Shown here: positions 35,236 to 43,882 of the stretch, piece after piece
Layout: the number at the start of each line of letters is the position of its first letter
Position numbering within the stretch: position 1 is the first letter of the stretch
Source of the DNA: Fimbriimonadaceae bacterium
GTDB lineage: Bacteria > Armatimonadota > Fimbriimonadia > Fimbriimonadales > Fimbriimonadaceae
Direction: 5' to 3'
Length of the DNA: 64,000 nucleotides
Assembly (NCBI GenBank): GCA_019638675.1
Contig: JAHBTE010000001.1
Span: 2,202,605-2,266,604 of the forward strand
Position numbers and translations under genes: made by a program
The notes under the pieces: generated by a model
The model's input: the letters and a program-made list of their open reading frames with translations, nothing else
Databases searched by the model: none
Told to the model about the DNA's origin: nothing

Positions 35236-36138
35236 CTAGTCTTTGTCCTGTTTCTTGACTTGGCGCTTGACCGATTTTTTCAAGTTCATTGCCTTCTTAA
35301 GGATATTTAGTAAAGCAAAGAGTTTCCAACCGGGTGAGAGCAAATGTGAAGTTGCTTTATAGTTTCGTATTGGCTTGTGCTCCGATACGGCCTGAATATA
35401 TGCTAGGGCATTGCCTTGTATAACTCCCTTCGCAATGATCCTTTTTGCCAGAATAGACCACCGCTCAGGGTTGATTGTCTCTAGGTTAATGTCGAGAAAT
35501 GTTTTCGGATCCTTCCCGGTGAAAGCTGAAAACCATGGGAGAGACTCCTCGTTGACTTCATATAGCCAGTCCCCGATAATATGCGGTTCATCACAATTCG
35601 CTACTTCTTCCCCTAAAGCACAAATTGACAGCAAACCAAATATCCAAAACATTGTGTGCTTGTCCCACGGTTTGGATTCATGGAGCACAGCTATTACTTC
35701 TAACTTTAGCTTGTTGATGAATTCCCCACCCAGAAACATCGCCGAGTCGACCACTGGCTCTAATATGTCGGCGCTGGTTGGCATATAGTTTTCATTTTGA
35801 TCGCCAATCCTCCCCATAGCACAACATGCAAATAGCCTTGCAATGTGAAAGTCAGACTCAGATTTCAATTCCTTCTGGCTTTCAAAAGTGCTCCAGCGGT
35901 AGAGCGACAGCACTTCATGCGGCACCCAAGTCAATGGCTTGTCCCAGTTTTGCCCATCTCTAATGGCTTTAATTGCCTCGAAATTCTCTACCGCGCTGAT
36001 ACCGTAATCGCATTTGGCAATAACATGAAGCATTTTGTTGGTTACGAGAGGGCAGACCAGTTCAAATAAGCCAATCTCACCAGAGCCATAGCAGTCTATG
36101 AGCTCCTGCGGAATAACAAGCTCTGGAGTTGGCTTCAT
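35236..36138 (-). CDS. Uncharacterised 300-aa protein
   Basis: Not recognised. A mostly helical, soluble protein without signal peptide, opening MKPTPELVIPQELIDCYGSGEIGLFELVCPLV and ending in a strongly basic tail (LKKAMNLKKSVKRQVKKQDKD). Nine Cys or Trp-rich spots are scattered, with LFACCAMGRIGDQNENY in the middle, but there is no recognisable catalytic motif. It is AT-richer than neighbours. It converges with the amylase gene, 7 nt apart, and diverges from the small membrane protein at 36196. Confidence 0.55.
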   Translation of the reverse strand: MKPTPELVIPQELIDCYGSGEIGLFELVCPLVTNKMLHVIAKCDYGISAVENFEAIKAIRDGQNWDKPLTWVPHEVLSLYRWSTFESQKELKSESDFHIARLFACCAMGRIGDQNENYMPTSADILEPVVDSAMFLGGEFINKLKLEVIAVLHESKPWDKHTMFWIFGLLSICALGEEVANCDEPHIIGDWLYEVNEESLPWFSAFTGKDPKTFLDINLETINPERWSILAKRIIAKGVIQGNALAYIQAVSEHKPIRNYKATSHLLSPGWKLFALLNILKKAMNLKKSVKRQVKKQDKD

Positions 36139-36195
36139 ACTTTGATTATTATTAGATTATCTCTTTTAAATTTGACTAGCTAGTATCATCAAGCC

Positions 36196-36534
36196 GTGAA
36201 AGATCGGCTGGTTGATCTCTCTTGGAAGAGAGCGCTCCTCATTTCAATTGGAATTTCCTTTCTCGGAATACCGATTGGCATTGTGATCGGTCTGCTCATC
36301 GCATTTTTCGCACCCGAATGGCCAACCATCGTCTACGGAGTTGAGATGACTGATCCAATAGCCGCGGCCGTGATGATTGGCATATCAAACGCCGTGATTC
36401 TAAGTGCAGTCATCGGCGCGGCATTTCTGATTGCCGCTGGAGTAGCTCAAATAGGATCGTATCGAGTCAAGGTCAATCCTCTCTCAAACTATCCTCGAGA
36501 GAATACGCAAAATAGTCCTACCAATGAAACCTGA
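36196..36534 (+). CDS. Small two-helix membrane protein
   Basis: A 112-aa protein with two hydrophobic helices, about 13-37 ([20 protein letters not shown]) and 51-77 ([20 protein letters not shown]), and a soluble Asn-rich C-terminus. It starts at a GTG without a clear Shine-Dalgarno sequence. No family recognised. It lies 41 nt before clpB on the same strand but is separated from it by the HAIR operator. Confidence 0.5.
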   Translation: MKDRLVDLSWKRALLISIGISFLGIPIGIVIGLLIAFFAPEWPTIVYGVEMTDPIAAAVMIGISNAVILSAVIGAAFLIAAGVAQIGSYRVKVNPLSNYPRENTQNSPTNET

Positions 36535-36553
36535 TACCCTTAAGCGCACGTCA

Positions 36554-36574
36554 CTTGAGTGTAAGTGACTCAAG
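36554..36574. promoter_or_regulatory. HAIR element (HspR operator) directly before clpB
   Basis: CTTGAGT (36554-36560), a 7-nt spacer (GTAAGTG) and ACTCAAG (36568-36574) match the published HAIR consensus CTTGAGT-N7-ACTCAAG exactly. HAIR is the binding site of HspR, a MerR-type repressor of dnaK and clpB operons in Actinobacteria and others. The element ends one nt before the clpB ATG. A second, overlapping inverted repeat, GTCACTT/AAGTGAC (36550-36556 and 36563-36569), shares bases with it. Confidence 0.85.
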
Positions 36575-36575
36575 T

Positions 36576-39152
36576 ATGAGATTCGACAAATTAACTATTA
36601 AGGCACAAGAGGCTTTCCAGTCCGCTCAACAAACCGCGACGGAATTCCAACAGCAATCTATTGAACCAGAACACTTACTTCTCGGGCTTTTGCAAGACTC
36701 AGAAGGTATCACTACCGCCCTTCTGGACAAAGTCGGCGTTTCGGCAAACACGATCAAAGAAGAAACCCGCAAAGCTCTTGATCAAGCCCCTAAAGTCAGT
36801 GGCGCGGCGCAATACGGTTCCAATATCGGCTCCCGAACCGCAACCGTATTCAACGAAGCATTTGATGCCGCTTCAAAAATGGGCGACGAATACGTTTCTA
36901 CCGACCACATTTTGCTTGCCCTCACCGAGGACAAAGGCAGTGCGGGCAAAGTCCTGCTCAACGCTGGTGTGACCAAAGAGCGCATCCTAAAAGCAATCGA
37001 AGAAATCCGCCAGGGCCGCAATATCGGCGACGCAAACGCTGAGACTTCCCTGCAAGCGCTCGAAAAATACGGAATCGACCTCACAGAACGTGCTCGTCAA
37101 GGCAAACTCGATCCGGTCATCGGCAGGAACGAGGAAATCCGACGGGTTGTGCAGGTTCTTAGTCGGCGAACGAAGAACAATCCGGTTCTGATTGGTGAAC
37201 CAGGGGTTGGTAAAACTGCGGTTGTAGAAGGGCTCGCCCAGCGCATCATCGCGGGCGACGTACCCGAAAGCCTACGCGGAAAAACCGTTGTTGCCCTTGA
37301 TATGGGAGCCTTAGTCGCCGGAGCTAAATTCCGAGGCGAATTTGAGGAACGCCTGAAAGCCGTTCTTGATGAAATCAAACAACAAGCCGGACAGGTGATT
37401 TTGTTCATCGACGAGATGCACACGCTTGTTGGCGCGGGTAAAGCCGAAGGTTCGCTCGATGCGGCAAATATGCTCAAACCTATGCTCGCCCGGGGCGAAC
37501 TGCGGTGCGTTGGAGCAACCACGCTCAACGAATACCGGCTCTACGTTGAAAAGGATAAAGCTCTGGAGCGACGATTCCAAACGGTCATCGTAGATGAACC
37601 AAGCGTTCCCGAAGCAATCAGTATCCTGCGCGGACTAAAAGAACGGTACGAAATCCACCACGGGGTTCGGATTACCGATAGTGCAATTGTTGCCGCTGCT
37701 ACCCTCAGCAACCGGTACATCACCGACCGCAAGCTCCCCGATAAAGCGATTGACCTGGTGGATGAAGCCGCCAGCCGCCTCAAAATCGAAATTGACTCGG
37801 TTCCGCATGAACTGGACGTGATGGAACGGCAGATGCGCCAGTACGAAATCGACCGCGAGGCCCTGAAAAAAGAGGATGACGAAGCGAGTAAAGAACGCCT
37901 TGCCACCACAGTAGAAAAGCTCGCCAGCCTTAAAGAACAGGCTGATGCGATGCGTTCCAAATGGCAAAGCGAAAAGGACAAGATCGAAGGCCTCCGTGAG
38001 CTAAAAGAAGAGATCGAGCAACTCCGCAACGATCTTCAAACGGCAGAACGAGAAACCGACTGGCAACGGGCGGCAGAAATCCAGCATGGGCAACTTCCCA
38101 AGCTAGAAAAGCAACTCGCCGATGCCACCGCGGCAAACGACGATTCTGTTTTGTTGAAAGAAGAAGTCACCGAAGAAGATATCGCCGAAATCGTTTCTCG
38201 CTGGACGGGGGTTCCCGTTTCTAAGCTCATGCAGGGCGAGCTCGATAAGCTCATCCACATGGAATCGCTTTTGCAAGAACGAGTGGTCGGGCAAGATGAA
38301 GCCCTCACAATCCTCAGCGATGCCATCCGCCGTTCACGAGCCGGAATCAGCGATCCGAACAAACCGATTGGGAGTTTCATGTTCCTTGGGCCAACCGGGG
38401 TCGGGAAAACCGAAACTGCCAAAGCACTCGCCGAACTGCTGTTCGACGACGAACGCGCCATGGTTCGCATTGATATGAGCGAATACGGCGAAAAACATTC
38501 CGTTTCGCGTCTCATCGGGGCTCCTCCGGGATATGTGGGCTACGAAGAAGGTGGTCAACTCACGGAGATCGTGCGCCGCAAGCCGTACAGCGTGATTCTG
38601 CTGGATGAAGTCGAAAAAGCTCACCCAGACGTGTTCAATGTTCTGCTCCAGTTGCTGGATGACGGTCGCCTCACCGATGGCCAAGGCCGCACGGTGGACT
38701 TCAAAAACACGGTCATCATCCTCACCAGCAACATCGGCAGCCACCACTACGGCGAAGGCTTTTTGGAAGGTGAAAAGTTTGAAGAAATCAAGGCCAAAGT
38801 TGTGGACGAAATGCGTCACTACTTCCGGCCCGAGTTCATCAACCGGCTCGACGACATCATCGTATTCAAATCACTCGGCGTGGCCCAAATCAAGCGAATT
38901 GTGGATATCCAGTTGGAGCAACTTTCAGAACGGTTAGCCGACCGCCGCATCACACTAGAACTTACAGACGCGGCGAAAACTCAGATCGCCACCGCTGGTT
39001 ACGACCCGGTCTACGGGGCTCGGCCTCTCAAGCGGGCCATCCAACGCGAGGTTCTGAACCCGCTGGCGTTGAAGGTTCTGAGCGGCGAGATTCACGACGG
39101 TTCTCATATCGTCGCGGACTACGCCGACGGTGCATTTACATTTAATTCATAA
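36576..39152 (+). CDS. clpB: Protein-disaggregating chaperone ClpB
   Basis: About 858 aa from ATG 36576 ([14 protein letters not shown], the usual ClpB opening). The N domain has two Clp repeats, followed by AAA1 with Walker [10 protein letters not shown] near residue 206, a middle coiled coil (about 400-520) unique to ClpB/Hsp104, and AAA2 with GPTGVGKTE near 604 and Walker [12 protein letters not shown]. It lacks the ClpP-binding loop expected in ClpA/ClpX. It resolubilises protein aggregates with DnaK. An in-frame TTG at 36555 is inside the HAIR operator and would be a poor start. Regulation by HspR is strongly suggested. Confidence 0.97.
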   Translation: MRFDKLTIKAQEAFQSAQQTATEFQQQSIEPEHLLLGLLQDSEGITTALLDKVGVSANTIKEETRKALDQAPKVSGAAQYGSNIGSRTATVFNEAFDAASKMGDEYVSTDHILLALTEDKGSAGKVLLNAGVTKERILKAIEEIRQGRNIGDANAETSLQALEKYGIDLTERARQGKLDPVIGRNEEIRRVVQVLSRRTKNNPVLIGEPGVGKTAVVEGLAQRIIAGDVPESLRGKTVVALDMGALVAGAKFRGEFEERLKAVLDEIKQQAGQVILFIDEMHTLVGAGKAEGSLDAANMLKPMLARGELRCVGATTLNEYRLYVEKDKALERRFQTVIVDEPSVPEAISILRGLKERYEIHHGVRITDSAIVAAATLSNRYITDRKLPDKAIDLVDEAASRLKIEIDSVPHELDVMERQMRQYEIDREALKKEDDEASKERLATTVEKLASLKEQADAMRSKWQSEKDKIEGLRELKEEIEQLRNDLQTAERETDWQRAAEIQHGQLPKLEKQLADATAANDDSVLLKEEVTEEDIAEIVSRWTGVPVSKLMQGELDKLIHMESLLQERVVGQDEALTILSDAIRRSRAGISDPNKPIGSFMFLGPTGVGKTETAKALAELLFDDERAMVRIDMSEYGEKHSVSRLIGAPPGYVGYEEGGQLTEIVRRKPYSVILLDEVEKAHPDVFNVLLQLLDDGRLTDGQGRTVDFKNTVIILTSNIGSHHYGEGFLEGEKFEEIKAKVVDEMRHYFRPEFINRLDDIIVFKSLGVAQIKRIVDIQLEQLSERLADRRITLELTDAAKTQIATAGYDPVYGARPLKRAIQREVLNPLALKVLSGEIHDGSHIVADYADGAFTFNS

Positions 39153-39156
39153 AACC

Positions 39157-39187
39157 GTGCCCCTACCTTTTGAAAGAAAGGCAGGGG
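39157..39187. repeat. REP-like palindrome 1
   Basis: GTG then CCCCTACCTTT (39160-39170) pairs with AAAGGCAGGGG (39177-39187) with one A-C mismatch. First of four related palindromes around the RAYT gene, and just after the clpB stop, where it may also stop transcription (TTTCTCT follows). Confidence 0.8.
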
Positions 39188-39214
39188 TTTCTCTGCCTCA
39201 CCAGACTGTCTGCC

Positions 39215-39243
39215 GTGCCCCGACCTTTTCCAAAAGGTAGGGA
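39215..39243. repeat. REP-like palindrome 2
   Basis: GTGCCCCGACCTTTT pairs with AAAAGGTAGGG around CC, one mismatch. It is in the same orientation as palindrome 1 and ends one base before the RAYT stop codon. Confidence 0.8.
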
Positions 39244-39789
39244 TTATCCAAATCGGCTCAAATTTGGCATTGGATCAATACGGGAGAAGTCACCTTCGAA
39301 AAATTCCTTTGCACTCGAAAACTCGTACTCTTCGGCCATATTAACTAACCCCGCCTTAACGGGATTGTTATGGATATAGTTAATCGCGTTTTCAATGGAT
39401 TGATCATCTCTGAGTGATCGATCATATCCGCCGCCTGGCAACCAGATTCGATGGCTTACCTTTTCGTCCTTCACGATTGCGATTTCACTTAGCAAGGACG
39501 GGTTCGTCAACCGGAGGTATCGAAGAATCTGTTTCCCAGAGGAGCCCTTTATTGAACTTAAAATCGAGCAAATCGGCGTTGGTTCATTAAGGATGAGTAG
39601 GAAATGAACGTGGTTTGACATCACGACATAAGAAAAGAGTTGAAACCCATAACTCCGTTTTGCTTCAAACAAAGATTGTTCGACATACTTAGCACATTCT
39701 CTGTCCTTGAGGAGGTTTGCTTTTCTGTAAGTAGAGAACGTAATTTCTCGGACAACGCCAATTTCCTGATAGTCTTTTCTTTTACCCAT
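39244..39789 (-). CDS. REP-associated tyrosine transposase (RAYT, TnpA-REP)
   Basis: A 181-aa single-copy IS200-like HUH/Y1 nuclease. The N-terminal MGKRKDYQEIGVVREITFSTYRKANLL region is followed by FSYVVMSNHVHFLL, whose His-x-His forms the metal site, and by NYIHNNPVKAGLV, whose Tyr is the nucleophile, in the YIHxNPVxAGL form characteristic of RAYTs. Such genes are domesticated, do not move as whole units and act on REP palindromes; four such palindromes flank this gene. The frame is intact and starts with ATG. Confidence 0.9.
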   Translation of the reverse strand: MGKRKDYQEIGVVREITFSTYRKANLLKDRECAKYVEQSLFEAKRSYGFQLFSYVVMSNHVHFLLILNEPTPICSILSSIKGSSGKQILRYLRLTNPSLLSEIAIVKDEKVSHRIWLPGGGYDRSLRDDQSIENAINYIHNNPVKAGLVNMAEEYEFSSAKEFFEGDFSRIDPMPNLSRFG

Positions 39790-39829
39790 ATGTATCTCTG
39801 AACTGATCAGTAACTAACATCTCTTTGTT

Positions 39830-39861
39830 CCCTACCATTCTAACAAGAATGGTAGGGGCAC
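39830..39861. repeat. REP-like palindrome 3 (inverted)
   Basis: CCCTACCATTCT (39830-39841) and AGAATGGTAGGG (39846-39857) pair perfectly over 12 bp around AACA; GGGGCAC follows, so the GTG-type flank lies on the right and the copy is inverted relative to the others. Confidence 0.8.
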
Positions 39862-39911
39862 TAGTACGCAGGTTATGTGGATGGGATTTTCAGTTTCAGC
39901 ACTTAAAATCA

Positions 39912-39945
39912 GTGCCCCTACCTCATCCATAGGATTAGGTAGGGG
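39912..39945. repeat. REP-like palindrome 4
   Basis: GTGCCCCTACCT, inner arm ATCC, loop ATA, arm GGAT, then AGGTAGGGG (to 39945): a 9-bp outer and 4-bp inner stem with one mismatch. It lies 18 nt beyond the stop codon of the PrpD-like gene. Confidence 0.8.
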
Positions 39946-39963
39946 TCTAAACTCAAAGTCATT

Positions 39964-41577
39964 TCAAACTGCCTCGTACCCCTCAACTGACCCCAGCTCG
40001 AAATCATACAACGCCGCGACGCCAAACTCGTCCAATGCTTCGATTCCCTCAAACCGATCAATGAACTCTTGGCGGTCGGCCCCCTCCGGCAGAGCCAAGT
40101 CCGCCATTAAAGCGAACTTGTGGCGCAGGATATCCCGAAGGTCGGCGGTGGTGTTGCGAGCGTGGCCCGCCGGATACATGACCAGCCCAGAATCGTAGGC
40201 GTGGCCATCCTCACCCGTGATGACAATGGAAGTTGGGATGCCATCTGGATACTTGGCATCGTATTCTGGCCCGCCGTGCGTGAACTCGATCTTCTGCATC
40301 AGTGCCCTGGTGGTGGGGTTGAAAATTGCCGAATCAGCTTCTTGGTAATCCCAAGGATCAAGCATCAGGGCCTTCCAGATTTCATCGTGCGCGCCGCCGC
40401 CCTTGGGCAACGAACCATGCTGAGCCACATAATCCCCCGCCTTGCGAAGCAAGGTCGAAACTATGTACGCCATTGAGTGATCCGCGCTCTGGCGAGTCTT
40501 GGGGTCTTTTTTCATGGGGTTGCCGATGATGCCAAAAGCAGGTTCGTACGCCACGATGTTGATGGATTTGATGCCATCTACCCCGTTTGCCAACAGTTGC
40601 GGTTGAGCCGCAATCAGGTCAATCGCCCCTTGCAACGCACCAGCGGATTGGTGCTCGTACAAACCGAGTTTGAAGTGCATGCCCATCACCGCAAAGTCGT
40701 CTCCACTGTGCGAAAGGATAAGGTCAAACGGGCTGTCGCCAGTTTCTTTCCAACGCTCGGCGCCTTCGGTAGTGGGTTCAAAGAACCGCCAAACTGCTTC
40801 TGGGTTGCGGAAGATGTCGCGCGGGCCACGGAAGCCGTTCATAGACCTCTTCATGCATAAAATCGCGGCTTCGGTGCTGATCGCCGCACTCGCGCCTTTA
40901 CTGTCGCTGAGTTGCTTGCCGGCTCTAATCGCCCGCCAAGGAATGTAGTGCGCCACAAACATCCCGATTGCGCTTTCGATCTCTTCGGCACTCGCTCCCA
41001 TGAGCGCGCCGTACACCGCCGCGCTCCCGATTGCCCCGTGAACAACGTGATCCAGCTTGTAGGTTTTGAGGCTGAAAACTTCGGCCAGCCGCCCTCGGAT
41101 TTCATCCAGAAGCACCATCGCTTTGAGCGCAGTGGCTCCATCCAGCCCTTGCTGTTGGCAAGCCGCGATGACCACCGGATAGAAGTCGTTGTGTCCGAAC
41201 TCTCCCGCCGTGTGCCCATGTTCTGGGCGGAAGCCGAAGTTGGTGCCGTTGCTGTCCCATTCGCGCACCGCCGCACTGTTGGCGACAATCGCTTTTTCTG
41301 GCATCACACCCTGGTTGCTGCCAAAAACCATCGCCGCATGGCTGGGGTCTTCGGCACGGTAGCCGAGGGCTTCTTTTCGCAGAACAACTGGAGCGTTAGT
41401 TTGCAGGGCTAGCGCGCTGACTCCGCAGAGCACGGCATCTGTGTGGAAGAGGCGTGTTCGTTCCAGAACTTTGTCGCTCGGGCCAGGGCCAAGCTTGCCG
41501 CTGAGAAAATCGATTGCAAACTGCCCTATTCCCAGGGCTTGGTTGGTGTTGCGCGGCAGGCTGACAGAGTTGGACAT
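39964..41577 (-). CDS. MmgE/PrpD family dehydratase
   Basis: A 537-aa protein of the MmgE/PrpD fold, whose best-known member is 2-methylcitrate dehydratase of the propionate cycle; cis-aconitate decarboxylase is a relative. Landmarks are the HTDAVLCGVSALAL helix, GSNQGVMPEKAIVANSAAVREWDSNGTNF, EHGHTAGEFGHNDFYPVVIAAC, the helix ASAEEIESAIGMFVAHYIPWRAIR, and KGASAAISTEAAILC. The DSNG/GHTAG loops correspond to the family's active-site region. No citrate synthase or isocitrate lyase partner is nearby, so the substrate is open. No signal peptide. Confidence 0.88.
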   Translation of the reverse strand: MSNSVSLPRNTNQALGIGQFAIDFLSGKLGPGPSDKVLERTRLFHTDAVLCGVSALALQTNAPVVLRKEALGYRAEDPSHAAMVFGSNQGVMPEKAIVANSAAVREWDSNGTNFGFRPEHGHTAGEFGHNDFYPVVIAACQQQGLDGATALKAMVLLDEIRGRLAEVFSLKTYKLDHVVHGAIGSAAVYGALMGASAEEIESAIGMFVAHYIPWRAIRAGKQLSDSKGASAAISTEAAILCMKRSMNGFRGPRDIFRNPEAVWRFFEPTTEGAERWKETGDSPFDLILSHSGDDFAVMGMHFKLGLYEHQSAGALQGAIDLIAAQPQLLANGVDGIKSINIVAYEPAFGIIGNPMKKDPKTRQSADHSMAYIVSTLLRKAGDYVAQHGSLPKGGGAHDEIWKALMLDPWDYQEADSAIFNPTTRALMQKIEFTHGGPEYDAKYPDGIPTSIVITGEDGHAYDSGLVMYPAGHARNTTADLRDILRHKFALMADLALPEGADRQEFIDRFEGIEALDEFGVAALYDFELGSVEGYEAV

Positions 41578-41640
41578 CGCCTGTGAGTTTAACCGATCAA
41601 TGCCGATTGCAACGCCGGAGGACCGGCGAATAAGCGATAT

Positions 41641-42648
41641 CTAGTCGTCATTTGCTTCGTTTTCAGGGGATATTCTTGGCGCAGGCGGTATTTCCTCGGA
41701 TGTAGTTCGAGCTAGCTCTGTCATTAAACTTTGCGCCATTTCCAAGGCCATGCTACTCAGTTTATCATCATCTAAAAGGTCAAAATTTGAATGTAAAATA
41801 TCATAAGCTTTGCGATGAGTTAGACTAGATGTTACCAATGCATCTAATAGAGCTGCTGTGGCGAGCAAGTCGATACTTTTGAGTACAGAAATAAAATAGG
41901 CGATAACAATTTCTTGCTCGACACCCTGCTTCATCAAAGAGCGAGCAAAAACATATGATTTTTCAAGAGTGCTAAATCGATGTCTTCGGTTGGAACCCTT
42001 GGGCATCTGAACTGTATCCCTATACATACGCTTCATCTCCTCTAAAGCTTGAAAAATAGCATCTGACTCTTTAACATCCTCACCTTTTGGGGGTATTTCA
42101 AGAAACTGCTTTATCTTTTCCAAAAAATAAATAACCTCACGTTCTAGAAATTCATCTGTTGGCTTTGCACATCCTTGTACTAGCTGTTTACATAATTTCT
42201 TAAGGTCATCCATGTCACTAGCAGAGTTTTGAAATGCTGTAAACGGGCCAACATAAGCATCCTCACCCGATATTCCAAATCGTAATCCAATGACGGAGCT
42301 GCTCTTGACACCTTTTCCTAGACCTGCTTCAAATAGAATCCAAGGCCTACCAACACTAGCCTTTGTTATAATAGCGACAACATACTGACTTTTATCAATA
42401 TGTTCATAAATCCATTTAAACCAGTCGTCCCCATAAGGAATTCCTTCTCCTTCTTTTTTTGAAGATGATAAGTAAACGTTCAAATTTCCAGCGGATACAT
42501 TCTTTAGTAATTCAGAAAAACACTTAGCTAATTGTGCATCTTCGGAAGCATGGCTAATAAATACGGCATCATCTCGTTGAGCTTCGACTTTATTTGAGAT
42601 TACAGATGGAGGGCCTCCTCCTCTACCTGCTTGCTCTGGTTTTGTCAT
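41641..42648 (-). CDS. TIR-domain protein
   Basis: A 335-aa protein with a TIR domain at ~25-140: AVFISHASEDAQLAKCFSELL (box 1, residues 28-48), NVYLSSSKKEGEGIPYGDDW, SQYVVAIITKASVGRPWILFEAGLGKG, with the putative NADase Glu at 107 in the W-x3-E motif. Residues ~150-300 are helical with no recognised family. Bacterial TIR proteins are often NAD+-hydrolysing defence effectors. No Thoeris, CBASS or other partner gene is adjacent, so a defence role is open. The gene is clearly AT-richer than its flanks, hinting at transfer. TAATAT ends 6 nt before the ATG. Confidence 0.8.
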   Translation of the reverse strand: MTKPEQAGRGGGPPSVISNKVEAQRDDAVFISHASEDAQLAKCFSELLKNVSAGNLNVYLSSSKKEGEGIPYGDDWFKWIYEHIDKSQYVVAIITKASVGRPWILFEAGLGKGVKSSSVIGLRFGISGEDAYVGPFTAFQNSASDMDDLKKLCKQLVQGCAKPTDEFLEREVIYFLEKIKQFLEIPPKGEDVKESDAIFQALEEMKRMYRDTVQMPKGSNRRHRFSTLEKSYVFARSLMKQGVEQEIVIAYFISVLKSIDLLATAALLDALVTSSLTHRKAYDILHSNFDLLDDDKLSSMALEMAQSLMTELARTTSEEIPPAPRISPENEANDD

Positions 42649-42674
42649 TGGAAGATATTACCTAAGTGATTATT

Positions 42675-43829
42675 TTAAATAGCTGTCAACGCCTGCTTCA
42701 AGTCCGCGATCAAATCCTCGGCCGATTCAATCCCAATGCTCGCCCGAACCAGGCTGTCGGTAATCCCCACCGCTTCTCGAACTTCCTTCGGCATTTCGAA
42801 GTGGGTCATCGTTGCGGGTTGTTCGATTAAACTTTCCACCCCGCCCAGCGAAACCGCCAGCGTGAATAGCTTGGTGGACTGTAGGAACTTAATCGTCTGG
42901 TCGAGGTCGGCTTTGAGATAGAACGAAACCATTCCGCCGAACCCGGTCATCTGTTTTTTCGCTAATTCGTGGTGAGGATGCGTGGGCAAGCCAGGATACA
43001 AAACCTTTTCAATTTTAGGGTGTTGGCTCAGCCATTCCGCGACCTTCTGCGCGTTTTCTTCATGCGCTTTCATGCGGACAGCCAGCGTTTTCATGCCGCG
43101 AATCGCAAGGTAACAATCGAACGGCGAACAGGTTGCTCCGACCGCGTTCTGCACAAACTTCAGCCGCTCAATACAGTCAGAACGGTTGGTCATCACTGCT
43201 CCCATAATCACATCGCTGTGACCGTTCAGATACTTGGTCATGGAGTGCATCACAAAGTCCACACCAAAGTTGAGCGGTTGCTGGAAATAACAACTCATAA
43301 AGGTGTTGTCGACCGCCGTCCATGCTCCGAATTCTTTAGCAACACGAACCACCATTTCGATATCAACGAGGTTCAAAAGAGGGTTGGTGGGAGATTCAAA
43401 CCACACAAGTTTGGTTTTGGTTCGCTGGAGAGCTTCGCGCAGATTGGCTTCTTGGTCAATCTTTATGAATTCAAATGTGATCCCACGGCTTGCGGCAATA
43501 TCGGTGAGGTAGCGGTAAGTGCCGCCATAGATATCATCACCGGTGACGATGTGGTCGCCAGCTTGCAGCAAGCCGAAAATGCAGTCAATCGCACCCATTC
43601 CGCTGGCAAACGCTAGCGCGTGCTCGGCGTTCTCTGCGCGAGCAAGCATTTTCTGCAAAACGGTGCGAGTTGGGTTATCGGTGCGGGTGTAATCGTATTC
43701 GCGGTAAACGCCAGGAGCTTCTTGCGCAAAAGTGGAGCTCTGAAAGATCGGTGGGCTGACCGCTCCCGTCAGCGGACATGGGCGACTCCCCAAGAAAACC
43801 AAATCCGTGTCAAGCGAACGATTAGTCAT
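42675..43829 (-). CDS. Cystathionine gamma-synthase/lyase family PLP enzyme
   Basis: A 384-aa Cys/Met metabolism PLP-dependent enzyme. Landmarks are YDYTRTDNPTRTVLQKMLA, FASGMGAI, GGTYRY, WFESPTNPLLNLVDI, AVDNTF, the PLP lysine in SMTKYLNGHSDVIMG, and SLGGVESLIEQPATMTH. It could be cystathionine gamma-synthase, gamma-lyase or a related homocysteine/methionine enzyme; sequence alone does not decide. No SAM riboswitch or other leader is seen: TTGCAA and CAGAAT lie shortly upstream of the ATG, leaving at most a few nucleotides of 5' UTR. Confidence 0.9.
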   Translation of the reverse strand: MTNRSLDTDLVFLGSRPCPLTGAVSPPIFQSSTFAQEAPGVYREYDYTRTDNPTRTVLQKMLARAENAEHALAFASGMGAIDCIFGLLQAGDHIVTGDDIYGGTYRYLTDIAASRGITFEFIKIDQEANLREALQRTKTKLVWFESPTNPLLNLVDIEMVVRVAKEFGAWTAVDNTFMSCYFQQPLNFGVDFVMHSMTKYLNGHSDVIMGAVMTNRSDCIERLKFVQNAVGATCSPFDCYLAIRGMKTLAVRMKAHEENAQKVAEWLSQHPKIEKVLYPGLPTHPHHELAKKQMTGFGGMVSFYLKADLDQTIKFLQSTKLFTLAVSLGGVESLIEQPATMTHFEMPKEVREAVGITDSLVRASIGIESAEDLIADLKQALTAI

Positions 43830-43882
43830 AAGAGGCTCTATTCTGACCCCTCTAAACTAATTTTTGCAAAAAAGACTGGGTA

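Noticed and set aside
36555-36575. TTG start adding seven residues to ClpB
   Set aside because: The start would lie inside the HAIR operator; the ATG at 36576 gives the standard ClpB N-terminus.
39244-39789. Complete IS200/IS605 insertion sequence
   Set aside because: The YIHxNPVxAGL motif and flanking REP palindromes fit a domesticated RAYT; no TnpB or paired IS ends are seen.
41641-42648. Thoeris or CBASS locus around the TIR gene
   Set aside because: Neighbours are a PrpD-like dehydratase and a PLP enzyme; no ThsA, cyclase or other partner is present.
43830-43882. SAM or T-box riboswitch ahead of the Cys/Met PLP gene
   Set aside because: The promoter-like elements leave only a few bases of leader before the ATG, too short for any riboswitch.
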